From an uncultured Pelagibacteraceae bacterium (lineage in GTDB: Bacteria; Pseudomonadota; Alphaproteobacteria; Pelagibacterales; Pelagibacteraceae), in NCBI GenBank assembly GCA_902603905.1, contig CACKWM010000006.1, forward strand, positions 1 through 54,528: a DNA stretch of 54,528 nt. Reading direction: 5' to 3'. Position 1 is the first letter of the stretch. Each line of letters starts with the position of its first letter. Positions 1 through 9,713 of this stretch are shown here, piece after piece. The notes under the pieces were generated by a model. That model was not told the origin of the DNA. It made no database searches and saw nothing but the letters and a program-made list of their open reading frames with translations. The position numbers were made by a program, and so were the translations under genes.

Positions 1-56
1 AAGCAGAAGCTAAAAAAGAAGCTCCTAAAGCAGAAGAAAAAAAAGAGGAAAAATAA
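1..56 (+). CDS. 3' end of a ribosomal-type protein (probably S16), partial
   Basis: Only the last 18 codons are present, in the frame starting at base 3 and ending with TAA at 54-56. They encode a tail made almost wholly of Ala, Lys and Glu with one Pro. It sits 8 nt upstream of trmD. In alphaproteobacteria the gene before trmD is usually rimM, preceded by rpsP. RimM normally ends in a folded PRC-barrel, whereas S16 proteins often carry Lys/Ala/Glu tails, so S16 is my first choice and RimM the alternative. The gene body lies outside the window, so this rests on composition and context only. Confidence 0.5.
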   Translation, partial: AEAKKEAPKAEEKKEEK

Positions 57-64
57 TTTAAATT

Positions 65-751
65 ATGTGGCAGGCTCAAGTTTTTACACTATATCCTGAA
101 GTATTTCCTGGTCCTTTAAATAAAGGACTATACGGAAAAGCATTATCAAAAAAAATTTGGAATTTAAAAGTTGTAAATATTAGAGATTATGCAGAAGATA
201 AACACAAAACAGTAGACGATACTCCATTTGGTGGTGGAAGCGGCATGCTTTTAAAACCAGATGTTTTGGCAAAATCGATTGATCAAAATATAAAAAATGG
301 TGAAAGAATTTTTTATTTATCACCAAAGGGAAAAAAGTTTAATCAAAAAATTGCAAAAGATTTGTCAAAAGAAAAATGTATAAATTTGATATGTGGACAT
401 TTTGAAGGAATTGATGAACGTATTTTAACAACACGAAATATAGAAGAAATTAGCATAGGAGATTTTGTTTTATCAGGAGGAGAGACAGCAGCTCTAGTAC
501 TAATTGACAGTATACTTAGATTATTACCAGGAGTTATTGGAAACGATATGTCAAAAAAAGATGAAAGTTTTGAAAATGGCTTGCTAGAATATCCTCAATA
601 TACAAAACCTCTAATTTGGGAGAAAAAAAGTGTTCCAGAGGTGTTATTATCTGGAGATCATGCCAAAATTAAAGGCTGGCGTTTATCTCAATCAGAGGCT
701 ATAACACGCGACCGAAGGCCAGATTTATGGCAAAAATATAAGAAGAATTAA
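65..751 (+). CDS. trmD: tRNA (guanine-37-N1)-methyltransferase TrmD
   Basis: TrmD transfers methyl from SAM to N1 of G37 next to the anticodon of tRNAs for Leu, Pro and Arg, which prevents +1 frameshifting. The 228-aa protein has the SPOUT trefoil-knot signatures: GGGSGM at residues 56-61, [10 protein letters not shown] at 110-119 and [10 protein letters not shown] at 131-140. [10 protein letters not shown] segment near residue 175 carries an acidic residue where the family catalytic Asp lies. Length is normal, though the C-terminal domain is on the short side. The ATG at 65 gives the conserved start. It lies between the S16-like tail and rplS, the classic rpsP-rimM-trmD-rplS order. Confidence 0.95.
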   Translation: MWQAQVFTLYPEVFPGPLNKGLYGKALSKKIWNLKVVNIRDYAEDKHKTVDDTPFGGGSGMLLKPDVLAKSIDQNIKNGERIFYLSPKGKKFNQKIAKDLSKEKCINLICGHFEGIDERILTTRNIEEISIGDFVLSGGETAALVLIDSILRLLPGVIGNDMSKKDESFENGLLEYPQYTKPLIWEKKSVPEVLLSGDHAKIKGWRLSQSEAITRDRRPDLWQKYKKN

Positions 752-767
752 ATTGATAAACATTAAC

Positions 768-1268
768 ATGAAAAATATTGAAGAAATTAATCAATCGAAT
801 GTAAAGAAAATTGCAGCTGAGAAAAAGCTACCAGAGTTTTTTCCAGGAGATATAGTTAAAGTTGGTGTTAGGATCACTGAAGGTAAACGAGATAGAATTC
901 AATATTTTGAAGGTGTTTGTATAGCAAAAAAGAACAGAAGTATTCATTCATCTTTTACTGTTAGAAAAATTTCTTTTGGTGAGGGTGTAGAAAGAACTTT
1001 TGCTTTATACAGTCCAATAGTTAATTCAATTAAGGTTATTAGATCTGGAAAAGTTAGAAAAGCTAAATTATATTATTTGAGAGACAGAACAGGAAAATCT
1101 GCAAGAATTACTGAAAAAATTAAGAAAAAAATTGGAATTGACTTAGAAAGTACGCCTGAGACAGTTACAGAAGAAAATTTAGCACCAATCATCAAGGAAA
1201 AAAGCACTGAAGCTAAAACAGATGCTCAACCAGAACCAAAAAAAGAAAGTTCTGAAGAAAAAAAATAA
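768..1268 (+). CDS. rplS: 50S ribosomal protein L19
   Basis: L19 lies at the 30S-50S interface. Residues 20-115 hold the L19 fold, with conserved segments [42 protein letters not shown] and [15 protein letters not shown]. The family is usually about 115-130 aa. This copy is 166 aa because of a C-terminal tail of about 45 residues rich in Glu, Lys, Pro and Ser. I chose ATG at 768, which gives [13 protein letters not shown] at 753 would add five residues and start 1 nt after the trmD stop, but has no ribosome-binding site. It is part of the trmD operon, with leuC 11 nt downstream. Confidence 0.95.
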   Translation: MKNIEEINQSNVKKIAAEKKLPEFFPGDIVKVGVRITEGKRDRIQYFEGVCIAKKNRSIHSSFTVRKISFGEGVERTFALYSPIVNSIKVIRSGKVRKAKLYYLRDRTGKSARITEKIKKKIGIDLESTPETVTEENLAPIIKEKSTEAKTDAQPEPKKESSEEKK

Positions 1269-1279
1269 TTTTTTTCTTA

Positions 1280-2683
1280 ATGCCTTTAACACTTTACGAT
1301 AAAATATGGAATGAGCATCTTGTTAATCAACAAGAAGATGGAACAGCTTTGTTGTTTGTGGATAGACATTTGATCCATGAAGTAACTAGCCCACAAGCAT
1401 TTGAAGGTATAAGAAATTCAAAAAGAAAAATAAGACAACCAAATTTAACACTTGCTGTTGCTGACCATAATGTTCCTACAACAGACAGGTCAAAAGGTAT
1501 ATCTGATAATGATTCAAAAATTCAAGTAGATACACTGGTTAAAAATTGCAAAGAATTTGGTATCCAAATTTTTGGAATGAATGATAAAAGACAGGGTATA
1601 GTTCATATTATAGGACCCGAACAGGGATTTACTCAACCTGGAACAGTTATAGTTTGTGGTGATAGTCACACAGCGACTCACGGTGCATTTGGAGCTCTTG
1701 CATTTGGAATTGGAACTTCAGAAGTTGAACATGTTCTTGCAACTCAAACATTAATTCAAAAAAAAGCTAAAAATTTTAGAATCAATGTTAATGGTAAGCT
1801 ACCACTTGGAGTAACTTCAAAAGATGTAATTTTACAAATTATTGGAAAAATTGGAACTGCGGGAGGTACTGGCTATGTTATTGAATATGCAGGAAATTTA
1901 ATTTCTTCACTATCTGTTGAACAAAGGATGACTGTTTGTAATATGAGCATTGAAGGTGGAGCTAGAGCGGGATTAATTGCACCAGACCAGAAAATTTTTG
2001 ATTATTTAAAAAATAAACCAATGTCTCCAAAAAACAAAAATTGGGATAAAGCTATTGATTATTGGAAAAATTTAAAAACTGACTCAGGTGCAAATTTTGA
2101 TAAAGAAGTCAGTTTAAATGCAGAAGAAATTAAACCTATGGTGACTTGGGGTACTTCTCCTCAAGATGTGGTTGCTATTGATGAAAAAGTCCCAAACCCA
2201 GCAAATGAACATGACATAGATAAAAAAAATTCTATCGAAAGATCATTAAAATATATGGGTTTAAAACCAGACACTTTTATAAAAGATATAAAAATAGATA
2301 AAGTATTTATTGGCAGTTGTACAAATGGAAGAATTGAAGACTTAAGAGAGGTGGCAAAAATAATTAAAGATAAAAAAAAAGCAACACATGTGCATGCAAT
2401 GATTGTTCCAGGTTCTGGCTTAGTTAAAGAACAAGCAGAACAAGAAGGTTTAGATAAAATTTTTATAGAATCTGGATTTGAGTGGCGTGAACCAGGTTGC
2501 TCTATGTGTTTAGCAATGAATGCAGATAAGTTAAAACCTCAAGAAAGATGTGCTTCAACATCAAATCGAAATTTTGAGGGAAGACAAGGAAGAGGAGGAA
2601 GAACTCACCTTGTAAGTCCTGCTATGGCAGCCGCAGCTGCAATTTCTGGAAATTTTGAAGATGTAAGAAAGTATCAAAATTAA
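1280..2683 (+). CDS. leuC: 3-isopropylmalate dehydratase large subunit
   Basis: With LeuD this forms isopropylmalate isomerase, an aconitase-family enzyme that converts 2- to 3-isopropylmalate in leucine biosynthesis. The 467-aa protein is full length. The three cysteines that ligate the 4Fe-4S cluster are at C347 (IGSCTNG), C407 and C410 (PGCSMC). Other aconitase motifs are [12 protein letters not shown] at 127-138 and the C-terminal [20 protein letters not shown]. It is followed 1 nt later by leuD and then leuB, so all three genes are surely cotranscribed. The gap after rplS is only 11 nt, so the leu genes may ride on the ribosomal operon. Confidence 0.97.
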   Translation: MPLTLYDKIWNEHLVNQQEDGTALLFVDRHLIHEVTSPQAFEGIRNSKRKIRQPNLTLAVADHNVPTTDRSKGISDNDSKIQVDTLVKNCKEFGIQIFGMNDKRQGIVHIIGPEQGFTQPGTVIVCGDSHTATHGAFGALAFGIGTSEVEHVLATQTLIQKKAKNFRINVNGKLPLGVTSKDVILQIIGKIGTAGGTGYVIEYAGNLISSLSVEQRMTVCNMSIEGGARAGLIAPDQKIFDYLKNKPMSPKNKNWDKAIDYWKNLKTDSGANFDKEVSLNAEEIKPMVTWGTSPQDVVAIDEKVPNPANEHDIDKKNSIERSLKYMGLKPDTFIKDIKIDKVFIGSCTNGRIEDLREVAKIIKDKKKATHVHAMIVPGSGLVKEQAEQEGLDKIFIESGFEWREPGCSMCLAMNADKLKPQERCASTSNRNFEGRQGRGGRTHLVSPAMAAAAAISGNFEDVRKYQN

Positions 2684-2684
2684 A

Positions 2685-3290
2685 ATGAAAAAATTTAATT
2701 CATTAAAAAGCATTCCTGCATATCTACCAATAGTTAATATTGATACTGATATGATAATTCCTAAACAGTTCTTAAAAACTATTAAAAGAACTGGGCTTGG
2801 AAAAAATTTATTTTTTGAAATTAGGTATGACAATGATGGAAAAGAAATCAAAGATTTTGTTCTTAATCAAGAACCTTATAATAAATCAAAGATTTTAATT
2901 ACAGGAAAAAATTTTGGATGTGGATCTTCGAGAGAACACGCCCCTTGGGCATTAGCGGATTTTGGAATTACATGCATAATAAGTTCTAGTTATGCAGATA
3001 TATTCTATAATAATTGCTTTAAAAATGGAATTTTACCAATTGTTTTAGCAGAAGAAAAAATTAAAGAACTTTTAGAATACTCTAAAAGAAAACAAGAAAT
3101 ATCAATTGATTTAACTGAAGAAAAAATTTTTTTTGGCAATAAAGAAATTAAATTTGAAATTGATTCATTTAAAAAAAAATGTTTATTAGAAGGTCTTGAT
3201 GATATTGCTCTTTCTTTAGAAAAAGAAGAAAAAATTTTTTCTTTTGAAAAAAATTTAAAAAATCAAAAACCGTGGATATTTAATGATTAA
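2685..3290 (+). CDS. leuD: 3-isopropylmalate dehydratase small subunit
   Basis: This is the swivel-domain subunit of isopropylmalate isomerase. The 201-aa length is typical for the bacterial leuCD type. Signature segments are [14 protein letters not shown] at residues 17-30 and [17 protein letters not shown] at 74-90, which contains the conserved Ser/Arg substrate-binding loop. The start ATG lies 1 nt after the leuC stop, and the 3' end overlaps leuB by 8 nt, consistent with translational coupling across leuCDB. Confidence 0.97.
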   Translation: MKKFNSLKSIPAYLPIVNIDTDMIIPKQFLKTIKRTGLGKNLFFEIRYDNDGKEIKDFVLNQEPYNKSKILITGKNFGCGSSREHAPWALADFGITCIISSSYADIFYNNCFKNGILPIVLAEEKIKELLEYSKRKQEISIDLTEEKIFFGNKEIKFEIDSFKKKCLLEGLDDIALSLEKEEKIFSFEKNLKNQKPWIFND

Positions 3291-4389
3291 AATAAAAAAA
3301 AGAAAAGTATTACTATTACCTGGAGATGGAATTGGTCCTGAGGTTACTAGAGAAGTAAGAAAAATTATTGAATGGTTTAATAAAAATAAATCTTTAGATT
3401 TTGAGATTGATGAAGATTTAGCTGGTGGAGCCTCTTATGATAAGCATGGCACTCCTATTACTGATGAAGTTTTTTATAAAGCTTTAGAAAGTGAAGTAGT
3501 AATACTTGGAGCGGTAGGTGGACCTAAATGGGATAACCTTGAGTTTTCAAAGAAACCAGAAAGAGCATTACTAAAATTAAGAAAAGAACTAAAATTATTT
3601 GCCAATTTAAGGCCAGCAATTTGTTTTAAACAGTTAGTTGATGCATCAAGTCTTAAACCTGAAATAGTTTCTGGGTTAGATATTATGATCGTTAGAGAGC
3701 TTACCGGTGGAATTTATTTTGGAGAACCTAGGGGGATTAAACCAATAGACAAAGGTGAGAGAAAAGGCATTAACACTCATACTTACACTACAAGCGAAAT
3801 AGTAAGAGTAGCAAAGGTTGCTTTTGATTTAGCTAAAAAAAGAGCAAATAAAGTTACATCTTGCGAGAAATCTAATGTAATGGAAGCAGGACAGCTATGG
3901 AAAGAAGAAGTTCAAGCACTGCATGATAAAGAATATAAAGATGTTGAATTAAATCATATGCTTGCAGACAATTGCGCAATGCAATTATTAAGAAATCCAA
4001 AACAGTTTGATGTAATTGTAACTGATAATTTATTTGGTGATATGCTATCAGACCAGGCCTCTATGTTAACTGGTTCGTTGGGACTTTTGCCTTCAGCTTC
4101 TCTTGGTGCAAAAAATAAAAATGGTGAAATGAGAGCTATGTATGAACCTATACATGGAGCTGCTCCTGATATTGCTGGCAAAGGTATAGCTAACCCAATT
4201 GCTACAATTCTGAGTTTTGCTATGGCGCTAAAATATTCTTTAGATTTGGATAAAGAGGCAGAAGGTTTAGAAAAAGCTGTTCAAAGTGTGTTAGATGATG
4301 GATTTAGAACAAAAGATATTTTAACCAAGGGAATGAAAGAAGTATCAACCACTGAAATGGGTGATGCGATAATTTCAAAATTGAAATAA
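3283..4389 (+). CDS. leuB: 3-isopropylmalate dehydrogenase
   Basis: LeuB oxidatively decarboxylates 3-isopropylmalate to 2-oxoisocaproate with NAD+. The 368-aa protein shows GDGIGPEV at residues 14-21, the substrate-binding helix [18 protein letters not shown] at about 94-111, and the metal-binding [12 protein letters not shown] at 246-257. [18 protein letters not shown] segment follows and forms part of the cofactor pocket. The start overlaps the leuD 3' end by 8 nt. LeuA is not in this window. Confidence 0.97.
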   Translation: MIKIKKRKVLLLPGDGIGPEVTREVRKIIEWFNKNKSLDFEIDEDLAGGASYDKHGTPITDEVFYKALESEVVILGAVGGPKWDNLEFSKKPERALLKLRKELKLFANLRPAICFKQLVDASSLKPEIVSGLDIMIVRELTGGIYFGEPRGIKPIDKGERKGINTHTYTTSEIVRVAKVAFDLAKKRANKVTSCEKSNVMEAGQLWKEEVQALHDKEYKDVELNHMLADNCAMQLLRNPKQFDVIVTDNLFGDMLSDQASMLTGSLGLLPSASLGAKNKNGEMRAMYEPIHGAAPDIAGKGIANPIATILSFAMALKYSLDLDKEAEGLEKAVQSVLDDGFRTKDILTKGMKEVSTTEMGDAIISKLK

Positions 4390-4415
4390 TTAACCATTTA
4401 TTCTAGAGTATTTGA

Positions 4416-6179
4416 ATGCCAATTTATACCGCTCCCGTTGAAGATATGATGTTTCTTTTTAATAAGTTAAGAAATAATAAAAATTATAATGAGATAGAGA
4501 AATATAAAGAAGTTAATTCTGAATTAGTAAAGGATATTTTAGAAGAAGCAGCTAAGATTAACCAAAATATTATATTGCCATTAGCAAAATCAGGAGATGA
4601 AAATCCAACTATTTTAGAAAATGGAGTAGTTAGAACCCCACCGGGTTATAAAGAAGCTTATACTAAATTTATTGAAGATGGATGGACATCTTTATCTTGT
4701 GATCCAAAATACGGTGGTCAAGGAATGCCAAAAACAGTTAGTTCTTTTTTTGATGAAATGCTATCATCTGCAAGTCTTTCATTTAAACTTTATAGTGAAT
4801 TGAGCATTGGTGCTTATAATTGCATTTCACATCATGCAACAGATTCTATTAAAAATAAATTTCTTCCCAAAATGGTACAAGGAAAATGGAGTGGCACTAT
4901 GTGTTTAACCGAACCAGTATGTGGAACAGATCTTGGATTGTTAAAAACTAAAGCAGTAGAACAATCAGATGGAACTTATAAGTTAAGTGGACAAAAAATA
5001 TTTATTACTTCAGGAGATCATGATCTTACAGAAAATATTATACATTTGGTAATAGCTAGAGCAGCAGATTCCCCAGCTGGAACAAAGGGTATAAGTTTAT
5101 TTTTGGTACCCAAATTTATTGTAAATGAAGATGGATCTATTGGATCTAGAAATGGAATTTCTACTGGATCTATAGAAAGCAAAATGGGAATTAAAGGTTC
5201 TGCCACATGTGTATTAAACTTTGATGATGCGATTGGTTATATGATTGGGCCAAAGAACAAAGGACTTAATGCTATGTTCACCATGATGAACTTAGAAAGA
5301 ATTGTTGTTGGAATTCAAGGTTTAGGAATTTCTGAAATTGCTTATCAAAATTCATTAAGTTATGCAAAAGAGAGAAAACAAGGAAAAGCAAATAATAGTA
5401 ATTCATCTAATGGTGCGGATTTTATAATTGAGCATGCAGATATAAGAAAATCTCTGCTTAACATGAAGTCTATCATCGAAGGAGAAAGAGCACTTTGTTT
5501 TTGGTTATCACAACAAACAGAAGTCAGTCTTAATCATCAAGATCAAAAAGTGAAACAAGAAGCATCTGATTTTGTTTCTTTGATGACGCCAGTAGTTAAA
5601 ACAATGTTTACTGATATGGGTATGGAAATAACAAGCGAAGCTATGCAAGTTCATGGTGGCTATGGTTACACAAAAGACCAAGGAATTGAACAACTTTATC
5701 GAGATAATAGAATTACACCAATTTATGAAGGCACAAACTCTATTCAGGCTGCTGATTTGGTATTTAGAAAGTTAGTTAATAGAAATGGCGATGTAATTAA
5801 CAAATATTTAGATATGATTAAAAATGATTGCAATACTGAAAACGAGAAAATCAAACCTTTTGCAAAAGAATTGACTGATCACATAGAAGTTTTATCTAAT
5901 TTTACAGTTTGGATTAAAGAAAAAATTCAAAACTCAAAAGATGATGCAAGTGCAGCATGTAATGATTATTTAAAAGCATTAGGCTTTGTATCTATAGGAC
6001 ATGCATGGATAAAAGTTTTAGAGGTAAGCTTTAATGATTATGATAATAATAAAAATTTTTATGAAGACAAAATACAAACTGCAAAATTTTATTTTAAAAG
6101 GGTTTTGCCAAGGGCAGAAAATCACTTTAAAACTGCTATAACTGGAAGTGATTATATAATGAACTTTAAGTTTAATTAA
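4416..6179 (+). CDS. dmdC: Acyl-CoA dehydrogenase, probable methylmercaptopropionyl-CoA dehydrogenase DmdC
   Basis: A flavin (FAD) acyl-CoA dehydrogenase of 587 aa. It is longer than the standard 380-400 aa because of extra N-terminal and C-terminal parts, as in the DmdC/FadE-long group. Visible motifs are CLTEPVCGTDLG at about 163-174, QVHGGYGYTKDQG at 411-423 and the catalytic-base segment ITPIYEGTNSIQA with E438. DmdC oxidises 3-methylmercaptopropionyl-CoA to methylthioacryloyl-CoA in DMSP demethylation. Substrate is inferred from the neighbours: dmdB starts 1 nt downstream and dmdA is two genes further on. Other acyl-CoA substrates cannot be excluded from sequence alone. The ATG at 4416 follows leuB by 26 nt, with no clear promoter. 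Confidence 0.87.
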   Translation: MPIYTAPVEDMMFLFNKLRNNKNYNEIEKYKEVNSELVKDILEEAAKINQNIILPLAKSGDENPTILENGVVRTPPGYKEAYTKFIEDGWTSLSCDPKYGGQGMPKTVSSFFDEMLSSASLSFKLYSELSIGAYNCISHHATDSIKNKFLPKMVQGKWSGTMCLTEPVCGTDLGLLKTKAVEQSDGTYKLSGQKIFITSGDHDLTENIIHLVIARAADSPAGTKGISLFLVPKFIVNEDGSIGSRNGISTGSIESKMGIKGSATCVLNFDDAIGYMIGPKNKGLNAMFTMMNLERIVVGIQGLGISEIAYQNSLSYAKERKQGKANNSNSSNGADFIIEHADIRKSLLNMKSIIEGERALCFWLSQQTEVSLNHQDQKVKQEASDFVSLMTPVVKTMFTDMGMEITSEAMQVHGGYGYTKDQGIEQLYRDNRITPIYEGTNSIQAADLVFRKLVNRNGDVINKYLDMIKNDCNTENEKIKPFAKELTDHIEVLSNFTVWIKEKIQNSKDDASAACNDYLKALGFVSIGHAWIKVLEVSFNDYDNNKNFYEDKIQTAKFYFKRVLPRAENHFKTAITGSDYIMNFKFN

Positions 6180-6180
6180 T

Positions 6181-7809
6181 ATGAGTCATTACGATACAAA
6201 CCTCGATAAGAATGAAGCAAATTATGTCCCGCTGTCTCCACTTTCATTTTTAGAAAGAACAAAAAATATTTATCCTAATTATGAGGCTATAGTTTATGAA
6301 AGCAGATCATACACTTGGTCTGAGGTGTATAAAAGATGTGTTAAATTTGCGAGTGCACTAGATAAAATAGGAATTAAAACAGGTGATACTGTTTCAGTTA
6401 TGGCATTTAATACACCTGAAATTTTTGAAGCCCATTATTCGATTCCTATGGTTGGTGCTGTAATTAATGCAATCAATACAAGGCTTGATCCAAAAACAAT
6501 TAGTTATATTTTAGATCATAGTGACGCAAAAGTTTTAATTGTAGATAGACAATTTAATAAAGTTGTTACTAAAGCTTTATCAAATGTAAAATCTAAAATA
6601 ACTATAATTGATATAGACGACAAAGATGCAAATCTTCCAGATTCAAAAAAAATTGGAGAACTTGAATATGAACAGTTTTTAAATACAGGAGATGAGAATT
6701 ATAATTGGAAAAAACCAAAAGATGAATGGCAAGCTATTTCTTTAGGCTATACTTCAGGAACAACCGGAAATCCCAAAGGTGTTGTTTGCCATCATAGAGG
6801 TTCTTACTTGATGGCCACTGGAAGTGCAACTGCTTGGAATATGCCTAATAAACTAAATTTTTTATATACAGTACCAATGTTTCACTGTAATGGATGGTGT
6901 TATACTTGGACAATGTCAATGTTGCACGGACGAGTGATTTGTTTAAGAAATATTGATGTTAAAAAAATTTTTGAGTTAATTGATAAGTATGATGTTACTC
7001 ATTTTGGTGGTGCACCAATCGTTTTAAACATGATAGCTAATGCTCCTAAAGAGCATCAAAAAAAATTAAAAAGAAAAGTACACGTATTAACTGCAGGAGC
7101 CCCACCTCCAAGTATTATATTTGAGAAAATGCAAAATTTAGGTTTTGATGTGATGCATGTTTATGGATTGACTGAAACTTATGGACATATTTTACAATGT
7201 GCATGGAACGATGAATGGGAGAATTTAGATCAAGAAAAACAAAATGAAATTCGAGCAAGACAGGGAGTTATATATCCTAATCTTGAAGGAGCAGTAGTTA
7301 TGGACCCGGAAACCATGAAACCTGTACCAAAGGATGGAAAAACTATGGGAGAAATTATGATAAGAGGAAACGTTGTAATGAAAGGATATTATAAAGATAA
7401 AGATGCAACAGAAAAATCAATGAAAGGTGGATGGTTTCATTCAGGTGATTTGGCTGTTACTTATCCAAATGGATATATTAAAATTCAAGATAGATCCAAA
7501 GATATTATTATTTCTGGCGGAGAAAATATTTCGTCAATTGAAATAGAAAATACCATAGCAAAGCATCCAGCAGTATCTTTAGCTGCGGTTGTTGCTAAAC
7601 CAGATGAAAAATGGGGAGAAACTCCCTGTGCATTTGTAGAGTTAATTGATGGAAAAAAAGCAACAGAAGAAGAAATAATAAAGTTTTGTAGAGAAACTTT
7701 GGCAGGATTTAAATTGCCTAAAAAAATAGTATTTTCTCCATTACCAAAAACTTCAACAGGAAAAATCCAAAAATTTGAACTAAGGAAAAAGGTCAAGGAG
7801 TTAAACTGA
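6181..7809 (+). CDS. dmdB: Acyl-CoA synthetase, probable methylmercaptopropionate-CoA ligase DmdB
   Basis: An ANL-superfamily adenylating enzyme of 542 aa. DmdB activates 3-methylmercaptopropionate, the product of DmdA, to its CoA thioester with ATP. Motifs are the P-loop YTSGTTGNPKG at residues 190-200, YGLTETYGH at about 335, GWFHSGDLAV at about 420, the hinge DRSKDIIISGGENIS, and the catalytic C-terminal lysine in TSTGKIQ (K528). The family also includes medium-chain fatty acid ligases; the assignment to DMSP metabolism comes from the cluster with dmdC and dmdA. Its stop codon overlaps the putative CTG start of the next gene (CTGA), and an AAGGAG at 7795-7800 lies inside its last codons. 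Confidence 0.88.
   Translation: MSHYDTNLDKNEANYVPLSPLSFLERTKNIYPNYEAIVYESRSYTWSEVYKRCVKFASALDKIGIKTGDTVSVMAFNTPEIFEAHYSIPMVGAVINAINTRLDPKTISYILDHSDAKVLIVDRQFNKVVTKALSNVKSKITIIDIDDKDANLPDSKKIGELEYEQFLNTGDENYNWKKPKDEWQAISLGYTSGTTGNPKGVVCHHRGSYLMATGSATAWNMPNKLNFLYTVPMFHCNGWCYTWTMSMLHGRVICLRNIDVKKIFELIDKYDVTHFGGAPIVLNMIANAPKEHQKKLKRKVHVLTAGAPPPSIIFEKMQNLGFDVMHVYGLTETYGHILQCAWNDEWENLDQEKQNEIRARQGVIYPNLEGAVVMDPETMKPVPKDGKTMGEIMIRGNVVMKGYYKDKDATEKSMKGGWFHSGDLAVTYPNGYIKIQDRSKDIIISGGENISSIEIENTIAKHPAVSLAAVVAKPDEKWGETPCAFVELIDGKKATEEEIIKFCRETLAGFKLPKKIVFSPLPKTSTGKIQKFELRKKVKELN
7795..7800 (+). promoter_or_regulatory. Shine-Dalgarno AAGGAG deciding the hydrolase start
   Basis: A near-consensus ribosome-binding site, 5 nt before CTG 7806, inside the 3' end of dmdB. 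No comparable motif precedes the GTG at 7833. Strong sites are uncommon in this window, so its presence supports the CTG start and a coupled CTGA stop-start overlap. Confidence 0.65.
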
Positions 7810-8582
7810 ATTTAAAAGTTGATGAAAAAGACGTGTTCGTCTCTACAGGCGGCATAGACTTCGATAAAGAAAAACCATCAATATTATTGATGCACGGAAG
7901 TGGACTGACTCATATAGTTTGGTCACTTCATGAACAATTTTATGCTTCACAGGGATTTAATGTTTTATCTGTAGATCTTCCAGGACATGGAAATTCAGAG
8001 GGTCCATCACTTGAATCTATAGAAAAAATTTCTAATTGGGTAAAATCGTTAATGAATGTTCTTAGTATTAAAAGAATAATTATTATAGGACACTCTCAAG
8101 GATCTCTTATAGGTATTGATTTTGCATCTCGATACCCTGATTTAATTAGTAGCTTAGTTTTGGTTGCTGGAACTTACAAAATGCCAGTCAATCAAGATCT
8201 TATCGATTATGCAGAAGCAGGCGATGAAAAAGCAGTTTTACTTATGATGAAGTGGGGCTATGAAGGATCAAAAGCATTTATAGGAGGCAATCCTGTAAAA
8301 AAAATAATTAATTCATCCCGCGACATTAGAGAAATTTTAGCTGTAGACTTAAATGCTTGCAACAATTACAAAGACGGCAAAGAATCTTTAAAAAAAATCA
8401 ATTGTCCAACGTTATGTATATTTGGTGATTTAGATAAAATGGTTCCCTTAGAAGTAGGAAATAAAATGGCATCTATGATAAAAAATTCTGAAAAAAAAAT
8501 AATTAATAATTGTGGACACATGATAATTTTTGAAAAGGCATTTGAAATGAGAAAAACTGTAAAAGAATTTTTAACTAAATAA
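7806..8582 (+). CDS. Alpha/beta hydrolase in the DMSP cluster, probable CTG start
   Basis: An alpha/beta-fold hydrolase of 258 aa by the start chosen here. The catalytic triad is visible: nucleophile elbow GHSQGS (S97), an acid in FGDLDKMV (D208 or D210) and H238 in NCGHM. The oxyanion segment LLMHGSG and [12 protein letters not shown] fit the fold. Known alphaproteobacterial relatives begin with a first strand like VNGKEVF-x4-GG, and here [12 protein letters not shown] matches only if translation begins upstream of the GTG at 7833. The sole candidate in that open stretch is CTG at 7806, preceded by AAGGAG at 7795-7800 with 5-nt spacing. Substrate unknown: a thioesterase or hydrolase acting on a DMSP-pathway intermediate is only an inference from position between dmdB and dmdA. 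Confidence 0.8.
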   Translation: MNLKVDEKDVFVSTGGIDFDKEKPSILLMHGSGLTHIVWSLHEQFYASQGFNVLSVDLPGHGNSEGPSLESIEKISNWVKSLMNVLSIKRIIIIGHSQGSLIGIDFASRYPDLISSLVLVAGTYKMPVNQDLIDYAEAGDEKAVLLMMKWGYEGSKAFIGGNPVKKIINSSRDIREILAVDLNACNNYKDGKESLKKINCPTLCIFGDLDKMVPLEVGNKMASMIKNSEKKIINNCGHMIIFEKAFEMRKTVKEFLTK

Positions 8583-8584
8583 TT

Positions 8585-9694
8585 ATGAAAAATTATTTTA
8601 TTGCAAGATCAAGAAGAGTTAGAAGTACGCCTTATACTCCAAGAATTGAAAATCAAGGTGTAACTGCTTATACAGTTTATAATCATATGCTTTTGCCAGC
8701 TGCATTTGGTTCTTTAGAAGATTCTTATAATCATTTAAAGGAGCATGTCCAAGTTTGGGATGTTGCAGGAGAAAGACAGGTTGAAGTTTCTGGAAAAGAC
8801 TCTGCAAAATTAGTTCAGTTAATGACCTGCAGAGATCTTTCAAAATCTAAAGTGGGAAGATGTTATTACTGTCCAATTATAGATGACAAAGCAGGTTTAA
8901 TAAATGATCCTGTTATATTAAAACTTGATGAGCAACGTTGGTGGATTTCTATAGCAGATTCAGATGTAATTTTATTTGCAAAAGGTTTAGCAATTGGAAA
9001 CAAATTTGATGTTAAAATATTTGAACCAAACGTAGATATATTAGCTGTACAAGGACCAAAATCTTTTAAACTTATGGAAAAAATATTTGGAAAAAAGATT
9101 ACAGAAATGAAATTTTTTGGATTTGATTATTTTGAGTTTACTGGAGCAAAACACTTAATTGCTAGATCTGGGTGGTCAAAACAAGGAGGTTATGAAATTT
9201 ATGTAGAAGACACAAAATCTGGACTAGCCTTATACGATAAACTTTTTGAACTTGGTAAAGAATTTAATGTAAAACCGGGATGTCCAAATCTAATTGAAAG
9301 AATTGAAAGTGCTTTACTATCTTATGGCAACGATATTGATAATAATGATAACCCACTTGAGTGTGGTTTAGATAAATATGTCAATTTAGATACAGATGTT
9401 AATTTTCTTGGAAAAGAAAAATTAAAAGAAATTAAAAAACAAGGAATTAAAAGAAGATTAATGGGAGTAAAAATTGAAACAAAAACAATTAATGTTTCAA
9501 AATCAATAAAAATTTTTGATGAAAAAAACAATGAAATTGGAGAATTAAGATCTGGAGTTTATTCTCCTCATTTTGGTCAGGTTATAGGAATAGCGATGAT
9601 GCTTAAACCCTATTGGAATAAGTCACAATCCTTTAAAATTGAATTAAACGGTAAGAGTTTTGATGGAAAAGTTTGTGATTTATCATTCATCTAG
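8585..9694 (+). CDS. dmdA: Dimethylsulfoniopropionate (DMSP) demethylase DmdA
   Basis: DmdA transfers one methyl group from DMSP to tetrahydrofolate, giving 5-methyl-THF and 3-methylmercaptopropionate. It belongs to the GcvT (glycine cleavage T-protein) fold but is a separate clade. The 369-aa protein agrees throughout with the P. ubique DmdA as I know it: the N-terminal [77 protein letters not shown] and the C-terminal SPHF plus DLSFI. GcvT proper begins differently and lacks these segments. The gene starts 2 nt after the hydrolase and closes the dmdC-dmdB-hydrolase-dmdA run. It is the strongest taxon marker in the window. Confidence 0.96.
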   Translation: MKNYFIARSRRVRSTPYTPRIENQGVTAYTVYNHMLLPAAFGSLEDSYNHLKEHVQVWDVAGERQVEVSGKDSAKLVQLMTCRDLSKSKVGRCYYCPIIDDKAGLINDPVILKLDEQRWWISIADSDVILFAKGLAIGNKFDVKIFEPNVDILAVQGPKSFKLMEKIFGKKITEMKFFGFDYFEFTGAKHLIARSGWSKQGGYEIYVEDTKSGLALYDKLFELGKEFNVKPGCPNLIERIESALLSYGNDIDNNDNPLECGLDKYVNLDTDVNFLGKEKLKEIKKQGIKRRLMGVKIETKTINVSKSIKIFDEKNNEIGELRSGVYSPHFGQVIGIAMMLKPYWNKSQSFKIELNGKSFDGKVCDLSFI

Positions 9695-9701
9695 GTATAA
9701 A
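9673..9701 (+). promoter_or_regulatory. Candidate sigma70 promoter for asd-sdhCDAB
   Basis: TTGTGA at 9673-9678 and TATAAA at 9696-9701 are 17 nt apart. They lie over the end of dmdA, and a start site near 9708 would leave a leader of only about 6 nt before the asd ATG. In so AT-rich a sequence the -10 alone means little; the paired spacing is the evidence. Confidence 0.45.
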
Positions 9702-9713
9702 ATATAAAATATC

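Noticed and set aside
7833-8582. GTG 7833 as start of the alpha/beta hydrolase
   Set aside because: It drops the conserved first strand and lacks a ribosome-binding site, whereas CTG 7806 has AAGGAG 5 nt upstream.
8585-9694. Glycine cleavage T-protein (gcvT)
   Set aside because: Same fold, but the N-terminal and central segments follow DmdA, and no gcvH or gcvP lies nearby while dmdB and dmdC homologues do.
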